Source: Apium graveolens
Taxonomy: Eukaryota > Streptophyta > Magnoliopsida > Apiales > Apiaceae
Direction of reading: 5' to 3'
NCBI RefSeq assembly: GCF_009905375.1
Contig: NC_133655.1
Span: 37,376,203 to 37,440,202, forward strand
Length of the DNA: 64,000 nt
Positions 11,186 through 23,200 of this stretch are shown here, piece after piece. The number at the start of each line of letters is the position of its first letter. Position 1 is the first letter of the stretch. Under the pieces are notes generated by a model, which did no database searches, had not been told where the DNA came from, and saw only the letters and a list, made by a program, of their open reading frames with translations. The position numbers and the translations under genes were made by a program.

Positions 11186-14100
11186 ATGGCGCCCAAAGAT
11201 TTAATTATTGATGGAGCCAAGTTTGTACCAAATAACTATGCTGAAATCTTAAACAAGGCTAAAGCTCCATCAGATTTGCACTTTGTGCAAGATTTATTAG
11301 CTCATAGTGAGATTGGGTATGCTTTGACCCAACCTCAAACTATTTCAAGTCAACAAGTGCTGACATTTTGGAGAACTGGGTTTTTTGATAATGGTGGTGC
11401 TACTGGTACTCCAAGCATCATTTTTACATCAGGAGATGTCGAGCATGTGGTTACTCCTGGAGCAGTTCGTAAAGCTCTCCACTTACCTGAAGGTTGCACA
11501 TTCTCAACAGTGGAGGATCCTGTCTTACAGTAGCTCATGGCCAGTTTGGGCTATGAGAAAAGTTTGGGAAAGCTGGGTCAACTGAAAAGAGCAAATATCA
11601 TAAAGGAATGGAGCTCTTTCTTTGATTGTATCACTAAGGCATTTGCCAATAAGTGCTCCAACTTTGATGCTATTCCTATCATGAGTCAGCAAATCGGGTA
11701 TGCCCTTATTCATCAAACTCATTTTGATTTTGCAAGTGTTGTGCTAGGTTTCATAGGGGACAGGATGATATAGGATAGGAATGTAGTATACTTTGCTAGA
11801 TTTTGTCAGCTTATATATACTTTCTGTTGTGCTGATGAACCCCAACCTACCAGTAATTTAATTCAATGTTTTAAGCTTACAAAATGGGCTTTTAATGATT
11901 TGTTAAATGCTGACATTAAGAAACAAGTGCAGAGACCCTTACAGATTCCTCAGTTAGTAAAACAGATCTTGGTAAATGCTGATCCACAAACATACACATC
12001 TGTTTACCCTGATGTTCAACCCACCAACACATCACAGCCAACTCAACAGCCATCAGAACCTACCATATCTCACCAACCTCAAACTTCTCAACCTCAACCT
12101 ACTCAACCATCTATCAAGACATATTTCAAACCATCAGCACATCCTGTGAAGTCTTCATCTTCCAAACCCAAGAGGACTAAAATAGTACCTCAGACCCAAC
12201 AAAAGAGAAGGAGAATTATTCTGAGAGATGAGTCAGACAATGAGGAACATGTTCCTATATCAGAACCTGTTGTTTTAGAAGCTGAGAAGATGTCTTCTCA
12301 GAAAGATACTGAAACTGGGAGTTCTAGGCCCCTCAAAAGGCTTAGAAAGCTAAATATTGATGATGAAACTCCCAAAGTCTCTAATTCTGCAAAGAGACTT
12401 AAGAAGCAAAGAGCCAGGAGGGCTGTAAGTGTATCATCACACTCTAGAGACACTTTGAAAGCAGCAGCTAAGGAAGGGGGTCCGGAATCTCTGATCCCAA
12501 CAGAACCTATAGTCATTGAATTACTTTCTACTGCTGAATCAGCTCCAAAGTCTCCTATTCAAGAACAAGAGGATATTCCAGAGACAGTGTCTACACCTCC
12601 TGTGTCTTCAATAATTAATCCAGTGCATACTGAAGACCCAGTTACAAGTGCTGAAATTGATATTCATAACTTGATTGTGCCTGAGGTTATGTACTTGGAA
12701 GCTCCACCAACTCAACTCACTCCACCAGCAACACCAATTCAAGATGCTGATTTCAATGAAAATGTTCCAACTACACCAATTCTGAATCTGGATGGTGAAA
12801 ATCAGATTTTAGGTGGGCATCAAGATTTGGCTGTTGATTAGAACTTAGATGCAGATCAGAACTTAGAGGATGATGTTGAAGCCTCTATAGCCTCACATAC
12901 TGTCATTTTATCAGAGGATGCTGATACTGCAGGCTCTGTAAGTTCTGATGCTGATAATGCTGAACTTACTGGTAAAGCTGCTGAAAATGTAGATGTTGAT
13001 GCAGCTGGTCCATCTGGACATGCACCTCAACAAGCTCCACGTAAAGCTGATTTGATCAAGAAGTTTGTTACGGAGGATGCACCAGTACCTTGGAGTGAAA
13101 CTCCTAGAGGAAAGGAGTGGACTAAGGAATGGAACTCAAATAGTTTTATTCCTACTGAAAAAATTCTTGCTGAGCACCTTGCCAAAGCTGATGAAATGCT
13201 GTTAAATGATGATTTCAAGGCACAACTGAGAGTTACTGCAATGAGTACAAGGCATCTTCAAGGTCAACATTCCATAACTCATGACAAGGTGAATAAAATT
13301 CAAGAATCTTTGATGCAGCAAGATATGAATATAAAATTGGAAAAGAACAGGTTTTTCAAGCCAGCCTTTGACAGAATTGGGTATATTGAAAAAACTCAGG
13401 AGAAGCAACAAGCTCAGATTGATGAAATTCTGAAGAATCAAGTTTCTCATCAAACTCAACTCAATGAGATCCAATCCTCAGTGGAATTGCTTGTCTATCT
13501 TCTTTTACCTGCTGATGCCAAAAAGGGGGAGAAATTAATTAAGTCCAAATGTAAATCTATTCAGGCACTGAAGGGTAAGGATGATGGAAATGATGACCAG
13601 GGAAACTCTAGAATGGGTGGAGGTCATGGTCAAGGCAAAGGTTTTTCATCAAGCAAAGCTGGAACTACAAGTCAAAGAACAAGTTCTGATACTTGGAGAA
13701 GAATAAGTTATGATACTGGTAAAAGGATAAGTTCTTCTGAACATCTGGAACTTGATGAAGAGATTTCAAAGAGATTATTTCTTAAAGAAAATCCTGGAAT
13801 GGACTTTAAAACTCTAAAGGAAGAAGAAGTTAAACTTAAAGCAGAAAAAGTCTCTAAATCTAAAGCTTCTGTTGTTGAAAAGAAACTTCCAAAGCCTAAG
13901 GGCATTGTGATAAAAGAAAGGACAAATCCTGAGGCAACCAAAGCCAAATCACAAGTGGAGATAGATCCAAGATCCAAGGGCAAAGAAAATATTGGTGAAC
14001 CTGTAAAGGTATATGTGCCAGTCATGGATAGGGTAGAAATATCTGATAAAGATGTTAGTCTGATTTTGAAGAATAAGGATATTCAAACAACCTCTGACAT

Positions 14101-14537
14101 AGCTCATGTTGTTCAAGATCAGGACTTAGTAAATTCTGATATTTCAGTGAAGCAAGCAACCTCTGACATAGCTCAAGTTGGCTTGATATCAGAAGATAAG
14201 GAAAAGGAAACCTCTGACATTGCTCATGTTAAACCTTCAAAGATGCTACTACCAGGATTCACAAAAGCTCAACAGACTCAACCTTTGAAGACTATATCAA
14301 GTGGTTTTGAAGCAAGAGTTATTACAGGAAAGGAATCAAGAGATAAATCTGGATTGGGTAGTTCAAAAGAGAAGAGAGTAAGCAATACTACCAATGATCC
14401 AACTTCCTTAAGTGAACTAGGTGTAGGAGCAACTCCTGAAAGATTGAATCAACTTGAATATGTACAAATGGTTTACCATTCTATTTTGAAAGAAGACATC
14501 ATGTTATACTTTATGACAGATGGGACGGTAATCCATA
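11186..14537 (+). pseudogene. E2 extra ORF (SIRE aORF), 5' part up to Gs2
   Basis: The ATG at 11186 (MAPKDLIIDG) matches the MEPKD and MAPVV starts of E1 and C3. All long open segments to 14537 lie in one reading frame, broken by TAG at 11531 and 11771 and by TAG at 12839 where E1 keeps CAG. The 13052-14537 segment alone gives nearly 500 uninterrupted codons. Visible parts: an N-terminal block (FVPNN, LHFVQDLL, IGYALTQP, LGQLKRANIIKEWSSFFDC, CSNFDAIP); a Pro/Gln/Ser-rich middle with basic KPKRTKIVPQ and QQKRRRIILRDESD; a coiled coil; and repeated TSDIAHV/TSDIAQV heptads near 14090-14230. The basic clusters resemble nuclear-localisation signals (inference). This is better preserved than in E1. 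Function unknown. Confidence 0.8.
14533..14537. repeat. TSD of Gs2, left copy (CCATA)
   Basis: Repeated at 18634-18638, directly after the LTR end CGTTACA. Confidence 0.85.
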
Positions 14538-17500
14538 TGTGATATCCCGTATTTTCAGAATTATTATTATGAATATTTGAATATGTTTATGTGATTTAAA
14601 GAATAAAATGGTGGATATTTTATTCCTATTTGACGAGTTGTGTTATTAAATGGTAATGTGCTAATTGTTGAGTGTTATATCGATCCTTGTTAATATCTGA
14701 AAATATTTCCTTAAATGTATTATTTTCAAAAGTTTATTTGAAAACCGATCATTTTATTGGTATCGGTAAATTGAGTTCGTTTAGTAATATTCGGGATTGG
14801 ATGGATATTATGTCTGTTATGTGTTATATGTAATATTAATTGTGTGGGACTCAATTGTGATTGAGGATTATTTGTATTATTAATTATTGAGTCGTATCAT
14901 TTTGTTTTTGTCTTTAAAAGTGATTTTATTAAAAATTTAATTTCATAAATATTTAAATTATTTTAAAAATTATTATTATGACTTTATAATTGCAATAATT
15001 ATTTTTGGGATTTTATAAAATTTAGAAATCAATATTTCATCAATTATTTAGCCCTATATGATTTTCTGATTTCATTTATTTGTAAAATCCGTATTTAATT
15101 CCAAAATTCTTCAAAAATTACGAAACTCATATTTATTCAAGTTTGGAATATTACGAGAATTTTAAAATTATTTTGGGAATTTTTAGGATTAATTTTATCC
15201 GCGCGTTGAATCGTTTAATTGATAAAAGCGGGTATAAATTACATTTCAAAAACTGTTTTAAAATTTCAAAATTTATGTTTTTATAAACTTCGGGATATTT
15301 GTAACATTTTAAGAATATTTTCGTGATTTTCTGAATTTGTTTCAAGTGTAGTTCGGTTCTTTAATTGTAAAATGCGGGTATAGCGCGCAAGTCAAAATTA
15401 CTTTAAAAATTATAAAAATTTTATTTTATTAGTTTTAAAATATTCCGGGAATTTTAAAATTATTTTAGTAATTTTTCGGATTTTATTCGCCCGCAATCTG
15501 GTTCGTTAAATAGAGATGCGGGGAGTAGAAACTAGACTGCATGGGGTACGTGTTAAATTTTTATATGTGTCGTGATTTCCTTTTCTCACCAAAAACGTGA
15601 CATGTTGCTGAAAAAAAATAATAATAAAAACAAAACAAATTAAACCCACCCCCACCCGCGACCTGCACCACCCCCCGAATTGCCTTTACCCCTTTCCTTT
15701 TACCAAAAGCAGTCCCCTCTCTCTCTCTGCTCTCTGTCTCTCCCTGTTTTTATACCTTTTAATTTTCAAAAATTCATATCTTCTCAACCGTTCATCCAAA
15801 TTTCAATTATTATATATATAAACGATCAGCGCTTCAATACCTACGCATAGGTATATATATTGCAAGGTTTTGAGAAGAAAATTTGCGGGACATATTTCCG
15901 TTATATTTCCGTTTTAATTTATTTTCGGGGCGTAGAAAAAGGAGTTTGAAGGCGTTGATTACTCCACATGACATCTCAGCATGTATATGTCTATGGCTAT
16001 TAATTTCGGATTTTTCTGGAGATATTTTCCGGACATCAGATATTCTCTTCGGGGTGATCAGAATTTATTTTGGGTAACGATTCCGAAATTCCGCCTTCGT
16101 ACTTTTGTATATTATAGCATGTTAGTGTTTATATATTTATTTCATAATTTTTAGAAATTGTTGGAGAAGTCACTTTTGGTCCGAGTTTTGGTTCAGGTGG
16201 TCGTGTTATTCATTTCTGGAGTGTTTATACGCGTAAATATAAAGTATTGTGTTGATTGTTGTTGGTTGTGTCGATATGATATCGACTGGCAGTCCGAGAA
16301 ATAGAGGAGGTGATGTCCGATTTCCAAGAAAATATTATTTTAAATTATTTTCCAGGCTCAATAATTCTTATAAAATTATTTCGAGTGTTCGAGCACTATT
16401 ATTTAGTTATAAATGATTCGGAGACCCGTTTTAATTCCGAAAAATGTTCAAAAATTCATATTAAATAAACCGTTCATCCGTTTAATACGAAACGAACGCG
16501 TACAGACTCAGAAAAATATTCCTCTTTCAATAAAAATACTTTCGAGACCCAAATCCTTTTGTTTCGAAAGGTCGCTTGTTTTACGAATGATTCTAAGTCG
16601 TTAATTCATCGATAAATCATATTTTTGACTTGATTTCAGTTTTAAACGTACCGAGTCGACCCTTTTGATGAACTGAGTCATATGTGATATGAATTAAGTG
16701 ATACGTGAGTTATGTGTTTATGTGTTATGTGAATTATGTGTGTATATGGATCAAGAGTTTTGTGTTTGATTGTCTTATTTATGTGTGAGCTATCGTATGG
16801 GTAGACGATAGGCTTTTGACGCGTAGTTCGTCGAGTGGTTATCGATTAGACAATTAAAGTTCTATATTTTAATTATAGATGCGGATCATTCGAGTTGATC
16901 AAGACAAGATGTTGGATAAAGAGTGAGATGGAATGGAAGTGGATATCTGGCTTCTAGCAATCGCAGGAGCAGCATATCAGTAAGGTGTTGAAAAGCAGGA
17001 CGGAGATGTCTTGAGACAGAATGTCAGAATAGATGCGTCTTTGCGAGTGTGACTAACTACTAAAACCCAAAGGCAAGTATCCCTGTCATCACTTATTGTT
17101 CAAGTGATATTTATTTTAAATCTTATCATGCAAGTATTGCTTTCCCTATTCTCAGTTCAAGATAGATAGATGTTTTACATATCGCTGGATTAAATAATTA
17201 TGTTTATGCAAATACTCATCTGCTATTCTATGTTCAGAATAGTCAAGTGATTTTACTTATCCAATTATCGGATTTATAAATGTTTTGGATTTTGATAAAA
17301 GTGATTTGGTTGCGAATATTCCTACCCAAGAATTGGGCGAATAAAATTATGTCGGGTGTCGATTATTATGACCCCATTTCAATAAAAGGTTTTAAGATTG
17401 GATCATAATTGCGTAAGTGACCGGGACGGACGGTCCAGCGGAGGGCTATTTCTAAGTGCCATATGAAATATTATGACACCATTTTGCCACAGGCTAGTTA

Positions 17501-18633
17501 TGCCTTTTTGTTTGAGTACTCGTGTTTTTAGGGTCACGTTTCTATGAATCATGACCTTGTGCTATCACACGGGCTGATCAGCATGTGATAGTACGTCCGT
17601 CGGAGGATGATCCTAATCTAAATTATCATATTGTTTTTGATATTCATAGAATAAATGATTTATCAACTGTTTCTGTTTTGGAATAATGGTAAAGTGCGGT
17701 TTGATTCAGATTTTGATTTATGCTGATACTTACGTTGTTGCTAAATATCAAAGGTGGTATTAGTATAGATGAATGATGTTGACTTCAGTATGGAATGTTG
17801 TGAGCATCAAAGTTCGTATTGATATCTAATTTGATATGACAACAAAATAAGTATTAATTTGAAGAGTTCGGTTTTGAATAAAGTTTATGATTCAATCCAT
17901 AATCATTGTCTCATGTTATTGTGGTTTACGATATTCCGTAAACACTTTTTTACGAATTTTATTCTCGTCAAGATTCAAAGTATTGCTGAAGCATCTCGCT
18001 CAAAAATATCAAATTGGTTTTGAATACAATTAAGGAATTAAATCTGGGATTCCTCAACTAAACTTTTATGATTCAGCAATTATGATTTTAAATGTTCTGC
18101 TCTAATACAGATGTCGGTTTTATATCAAAAGATCCTATATATATGTCATAATGATCTTGCTGAGCATTTCTTCCGCTCATACTTGCCTGTTTTTAAATTT
18201 AACCTCCAGTGAGGATTAGTTTGCGCTGTTTAGCTGTATAATTCGAGGAAGCAAAGAAGAAGCTTTTGGAAGGTGGTTGGTCCAGGGTTTGTGGACTAGT
18301 GTAAGTTTTATTGTTTAAAGTTGTTTATATTATATTATATATAGTTGTATATTTTATTTGGGCCTAGTATACTTCATTTCGAAGTTATACTAGTGGGTTT
18401 AGTTTTGAGTTGGAATTTATTGAAAAGAGTTTTAAAAGAAAGTGAAAAATTTATTTGTGGAATTTGGATTTCTTGTTTCTAGAACTGTGACCTTAAAAGA
18501 TCTTGGAGTAGTTTGGGGTCATTTATGATAATTATCTTCCGCTGGCATTTATTTATTGATTAAACAGGCTGATTTGGATTGAGGTTTCATAGTGACGACC
18601 AAATCCCTTGACCCCGGATTTGGGGGCGTTACA
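14538..18633 (+). mobile_element. Gs2: solo LTR of a chromovirus-type Gypsy element (4.1 kb)
   Basis: It begins TGTGATATCCCG and ends GGGGGCGTTACA, giving the canonical TG...CA. It is flanked by CCATA at 14533-14537 and 18634-18638. No internal domain, primer site or gag-pol is present. A CT-rich tract (15715-15745) followed by TATATATATAAACG near 15815 looks like its promoter. The end GACCCCGGATTTGGGGG parallels the G1 5' LTR tail at 19969-20003, so the families are related. It splits the E2 extra ORF shortly before the conserved C-terminal block. Confidence 0.85.
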
Positions 18634-18638
18634 CCATA
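18634..18638. repeat. TSD of Gs2, right copy (CCATA)
   Basis: Direct repeat of 14533-14537. The E2 extra ORF resumes here. Confidence 0.85.
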
Positions 18639-19117
18639 TCAGGGAGAATGCAATTTCATTGAAGTATTTTGAAGAACTGGAACATGTTCTATTTCTACTT
18701 CAAGTTAAAAACAGATCAACAAATGGTGCTGCAGGGTGTTTAAAGTCAAATATTCAGAGACAGAAGAAGCTTTATTCTGTAAAGTCTGACTGCCCATATT
18801 GTCCCAAGTAAAAATCTCACAGTGAAGAAATTGTTGAAATGAAGCCTAATACTGCTAAAATTATCACTACATTTTCTGGTATTAAGGGACTTGAATTCAA
18901 TCCAGAGTTTGATAAAGCCTATATCATCAGACTAGATCAGGATATAAGGAAAGCTAAAATAAATGATCTCAGGGCTGCTATTTTTCAAACTGGTGAAGAT
19001 ACACTTGAATTGAAGAATGCTAAAAGGAGAATGATCAATGAACTTGAATATGCTGAGAGATGTTTGTTGAAGAACTATCTCAGAACAACTCGTGACATCA
19101 AAGAGATCAGAAATTGA
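18639..19117 (+). pseudogene. E2 extra ORF, C-terminal remnant after Gs2
   Basis: This continues the protein interrupted at 14537. YFEELEHVLFLLQVKNR, RQKKLYSVKSD, LDQDIRKAKINDLRAAIFQ and ELEYAERCLLKNYL align closely with E1 8670-9139, and the stop lies at the equivalent position. A TAA at 18809-18811 replaces the TAC kept in E1. The block is predicted to be largely helical. Its strong conservation against E1, compared with the divergent N-terminus, suggests constraint or a more recent common source. Function unknown. Confidence 0.8.
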
Positions 19118-19321
19118 AGCCAAGTCAAAGATCTACAACTGCTTAAATTCTGAAATGTATACAGACTGAAGTTGAAATCAGACTTTAAGGATGGTAAAGC
19201 TATAAGGACTGTAAGTTGTAGTTATCTAGTCAAATTCCCATGCATTTGTACTTAATGTTTTTGACATCATCAAATATCTGTTAAACTTGTATATTATGCT
19301 AATTTACAAGTTGGGGGAGAT

Positions 19322-19938
19322 TGTTAGATATATTTGTGATGTCATGTCTAATATGATTTGTGTTTAGTTTTCAGATCTTACTTAACAGGACAAATCAGTA
19401 CTTAACTGGAAATCAGTACTTATACTGAAGTCAGGACTTAAGATATCAGAACTTAAGTTGTCAGAACTTAAGTTATCAGGAGATATTTATCAGGAGATAA
19501 TATCAGGACTTAAGGAGACGTTCAGATAAGGAAGGCGGCTGATTGAAAGGAAAGAAGATGAAGATAATTATAAGAAGAGATATGCATGGAGAATAATTCT
19601 ATGAAGAATAGAATACTTGGAAGAAAAGATAATTGATTGATATATATGATGAAGCAGAATTATATTTGATATCAATTAGAAGATTATCTTGTAACTGTGT
19701 AGTATATAAACACAGGCATAGGGTTTATACTATATGTGTTATCTAATTCGAGTTTATTATTCATTGTAACCCTAGCAGCTCTCGTGATAATTTGTTCATC
19801 ACTGAGAGAGGACAATTCTTTGTAACAGAGTTTATTGTGTTAAATAAAATCTGTGTTTTGTTACTTGAGTTCATATATTCGATTTGATTGTAGTAAACAC
19901 TGTATTCAACCCCCTTCTACAGTGTGTGTGACCTAACA
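19322..19938 (+). repeat. 3' LTR of E2 (617 bp)
   Basis: It runs from TGTTAGATATATTTG to GTGACCTAACA and is preceded by the tract AAGTTGGGGGAGAT. It contains repeated ATCAGAACTTAAG units (19445-19475), a TATA box at 19703-19710 and AATAAAATCTGTG near 19846. The next five bases, AGGTT, would be its TSD inside the G1 LTR, but the left partner is outside the window. Confidence 0.9.
19703..19710 (+). promoter_or_regulatory. Putative TATA box of the E2 LTR
   Basis: TATATAAA, about 235 bp before the LTR end. It is absent from the E1 LTR because of a small deletion at this point. Confidence 0.5.
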
Positions 19939-20003
19939 AGGTTTATATTTTGGGTATGTGTTGTGGACCCCAAACTTCCGACCCGGGTTTGGAAGGCGCC
20001 ACA
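19939..20003 (+). repeat. Tail of the 5' LTR of Gypsy element G1
   Basis: These 65 bases end GGAAGGCGCCACA and abut a primer binding site. GGACCCC...GACCCGGGTTTGG resembles the ends of Gs1 and Gs2. The rest of this LTR should lie left of E2, beyond the window. Confidence 0.75.
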
Positions 20004-20006
20004 GGT

Positions 20007-20018
20007 TGGTATCAGAGC
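20007..20018 (+). promoter_or_regulatory. Primer binding site of G1
   Basis: TGGTATCAGAGC, complementary to the 3' end of plant initiator Met-tRNA, lies three bases after the LTR end, as expected for a Gypsy element. Confidence 0.85.
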
Positions 20019-20202
20019 TACAGGTTATAAGTCACTGAAACAAGCCTAGATTGTCGGGATTGGGTAGAGGGTTAGGATTAGGAATAGGAAATAGAAAGAT
20101 AAGTCATCGTGAGGTTGAGTGCGACTATATAGTAGGTCTCCGGCATAGTTCGTGTTGCGATTGGGGATTTTTAGCTTGCGACGTGATTTCCAGATAACGG
20201 CA

Positions 20203-23200
20203 ATGGCAGATCCTGTTTTCCCGGTATCATCTGATCATTCGAAGCCTTCCGTTTGAGGATCGTCATCTTCTTTCAGATTTGATTTGCACCTTCTTTTTCC
20301 ATTGGTATTAATGGTATTACCTTCTGTTATGCCAGTTGCACCTCTCCAAGTTATTCTAAACTATTCTATCACCTCTTGATACGAAACTACCTATTCAAGA
20401 ACCTTCATCTGCTTATTCCTGTTCTACTATACCTTCAACTATGAATGTATCTTTTCAGTTTACTCTACACTATGTTCTATACCCTCAGTTTAAAAACCTG
20501 TCTTATGGAACAACAGTATTTAAGAGAATGGATTCGATAGTTACAGTAAATGGTAAGTACAGGAGATATTAATAAAGGTGAGAAGGAGTTTAGAAAGAAG
20601 ATTCACGTGTTTCGGAGGATAGCTGTTACCAGATTAAATGGAGCCATTAGTGAATAGACCAACCGTGATTAGCTTGTGGGATGGACTAAAGGAATTTTGA
20701 AAGAATTAGAGAGAAAAGTACAGATCTGGAATTTTTGTAGAATTGGATGATGGTGTTATGATAAATGTGATATATAAAGTAGTGGTGTGACGTGATATAA
20801 GCAAACTTTGTTCTACGAAATAGATTTGTTGGCTGTTGGATAGACCTATTCTACTTAATGACTGCAAAGATGATGATGGGAGTATTACCAGTATGGAAGC
20901 TTTGAAATGAAGCTACGAATAAGATAATATGCAATGACAGCTGAAGTTTTAATCTATTAAGGAAGGTAATAGACCCAATGAAGGAGAGGAGATAAATGGA
21001 AGTGAATAGACCTTTGTGTAAACGTTTCTTTAACTTGGTATCTTGTTATAAGAAGGACAACAACCAACTCATATAGTAGGGACAACCAGATGTGTGATTT
21101 TCAAAATTTTTAAACAAGTTTTTGAAAAAGATTTTTCCCTTACAAAATTTCTAAAAGCCTTTTTGGAATAAAATAAGTTTTAAACATTGGTTGTGAAGTT
21201 ACTACTTGAGTTTCTTGTTTGTTAAAAGACCCGGATTACCTGGAAGGATACTGTTTCAGACCTAGTATTGCTAATTCAGAAAACGAAGTAACCCGCGATT
21301 ATGAAGAAGTTGATTATTCCTAACAGTAAGGTGCAAGTATTATTTGATAAGATTAACAACAGAATCAGCGTACAGAGTAACTATTCATCCAATTACTAGG
21401 ACTATCAGAGTTCAAAGAATTCATTGATTTAACAGAAGCCTGAGCATGACCGAAGAAGATTGGGAAGATATTCAGACTTTTCTACAAAAAGAATATTATT
21501 AACAAAAGGATTGTTATGTTAAATGATTCATGGTTATTCTAAATAAAAAAAGAAGAAACTCGAGGTTATCTGATAGGAACGCCATAATGATCGAATTGTT
21601 AAAGTATTATAGGTGTAGATACGATTTTATAGACGCAAGACTTAACAAGTAAGAATTTACCATAATACTTAGTTTGCGAAGGCATTTTGGCGTACCTTCT
21701 AAAGTTGTTATATAACACAATTGGGATATGATCGAACAAGCTCGAAAGATGAATACAAGTGAAATGTGGATGGTTACCAATGGTATCATTCTTGTCCTCA
21801 ATATTACAGCGTATATTCCTTTTTAATTTCTAAAAACGTATGAACTTCTTTTCTTAATAAATTCATTATGATGATACCAAAAAGGAGGATGTTGTATTCC
21901 TTTCAAATTTAATTGTTCCCCTCAAGTTTTGCTCTCTAATTAGGACAAACAGTGTTATGGTTAGACGCTTTGTCGGAATGACGAAGAGTCGGGTTGGACG
22001 CCACCTAATCATGTACAGTATGTCATATGGTATGAAAGACTGGCCATCTTAAGTACCAATGTGGTTGTCTTAATTATATTCAAATCATTACTTCTTCTTT
22101 CTTTTCAACTCTACGTTTATTAAAATTATGAATCCTTCTAGTTGTTTCGTCATACAGTCGTTCTTTGCAAGGATTTTTCAAAATAAAAGTCAATGTATTT
22201 TGAACCAAGCGGGCAAAGTTCCATCTACCTTTCATGCATGAAAAGGAAACAAGGGCATATAGCGAGGATTGCAAATCGCTAGCCCTAGCCAGGGATACAC
22301 CAAGAGTCAATGAAATCTATTTTAATAAGGAATACGTCTCCAAGAACGGGAGTTTACGATTTGTCTGTGAAATATGTTATTCAGAATACGGATATGATGA
22401 CGGGAATCCTTATTGCGGATACCTTATGCGTTAAAGTATGGAAAGATGTGGGAGCAACTTGATCATTTATCACTCAAGGTTTTGTTGATTAGATGAGTTA
22501 CCCTATTGAATTGATAAGATTATGACTAAAGGACTAGCAAGTCAAGAACGTGTAATTATTAAATAAGTAAGTACCAACGGTGGAATTGAGATTTCTGGCA
22601 ATAAGTTGTGAAGTATTGATATCATTTGAGATAAGAGGATTGGACATTATTCTAAGAAATGGATTAACTATTTAAGCGTGATGCCCAGATAGACCATCGT
22701 GATAGAAGATAGTTCTGAAGATGCCAAATGAGAATATGATGAGGTTTAGAGGACGAAGGAAGGTAAAGAACTTGTTAACAATGATTTAAGTTAAAAGGTT
22801 ACAGTGACCAAGATGTAAGAGCTATGGCGATTATAAATAAAAGTCAGGAGCACATAGAACTTGGAGATTTTATAGTTTCAAGATATGTTTTCAGACTAGT
22901 TACCAATATTTCCTTCAGATAGAAAAATTGAGTTTATGATTGGAATTGGCACCTGAAATGAAGCCAGTGTCCAAAGCCCCGCACAGAATGGCGCCAGATA
23001 AAATAAAGGAGTTACCAGAGCAAACGCAGGAGATGATTAGAAGAGAAAGCAACTGGACCTAGCGTACCCCCTAAAGTGCACCGGTATGATTTGTTAATAA
23101 GAAAGATGGAAGTATAAGATTATGTGTTGACTAGTGGAAGCTCAACAAGTTTACTCTCAAGAGCAAATATATGTTACCTCGAACCAGTTATTTGTTTGAT

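Larger units (their letters stand above)
9943..19938 (+). mobile_element. E2: second SIRE-like Copia element, same family as E1, 3' portion
   Basis: Spacer, extra ORF, polypurine tract and 3' LTR have the same order as in E1. The spacer starts at the point equivalent to E1 position 407, immediately after the E1 LTR and a 5-bp repeat, so its pol and 5' half should lie to the left of E1. The N-terminal half of its extra ORF differs clearly from E1, while the C-terminal end is very similar. That argues for two separate insertions rather than a recent duplication. Its 3' end lies inside the 5' LTR of G1. Confidence 0.8.

Noticed and set aside
15151..16604. Open frames within Gs2
   Set aside because: Short, AT-driven and without motifs; the region is LTR.
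5384..19117. A single retroelement carrying two different extra ORFs
   Set aside because: A complete LTR and a 5-bp repeat lie between them, so two elements explain the layout better.
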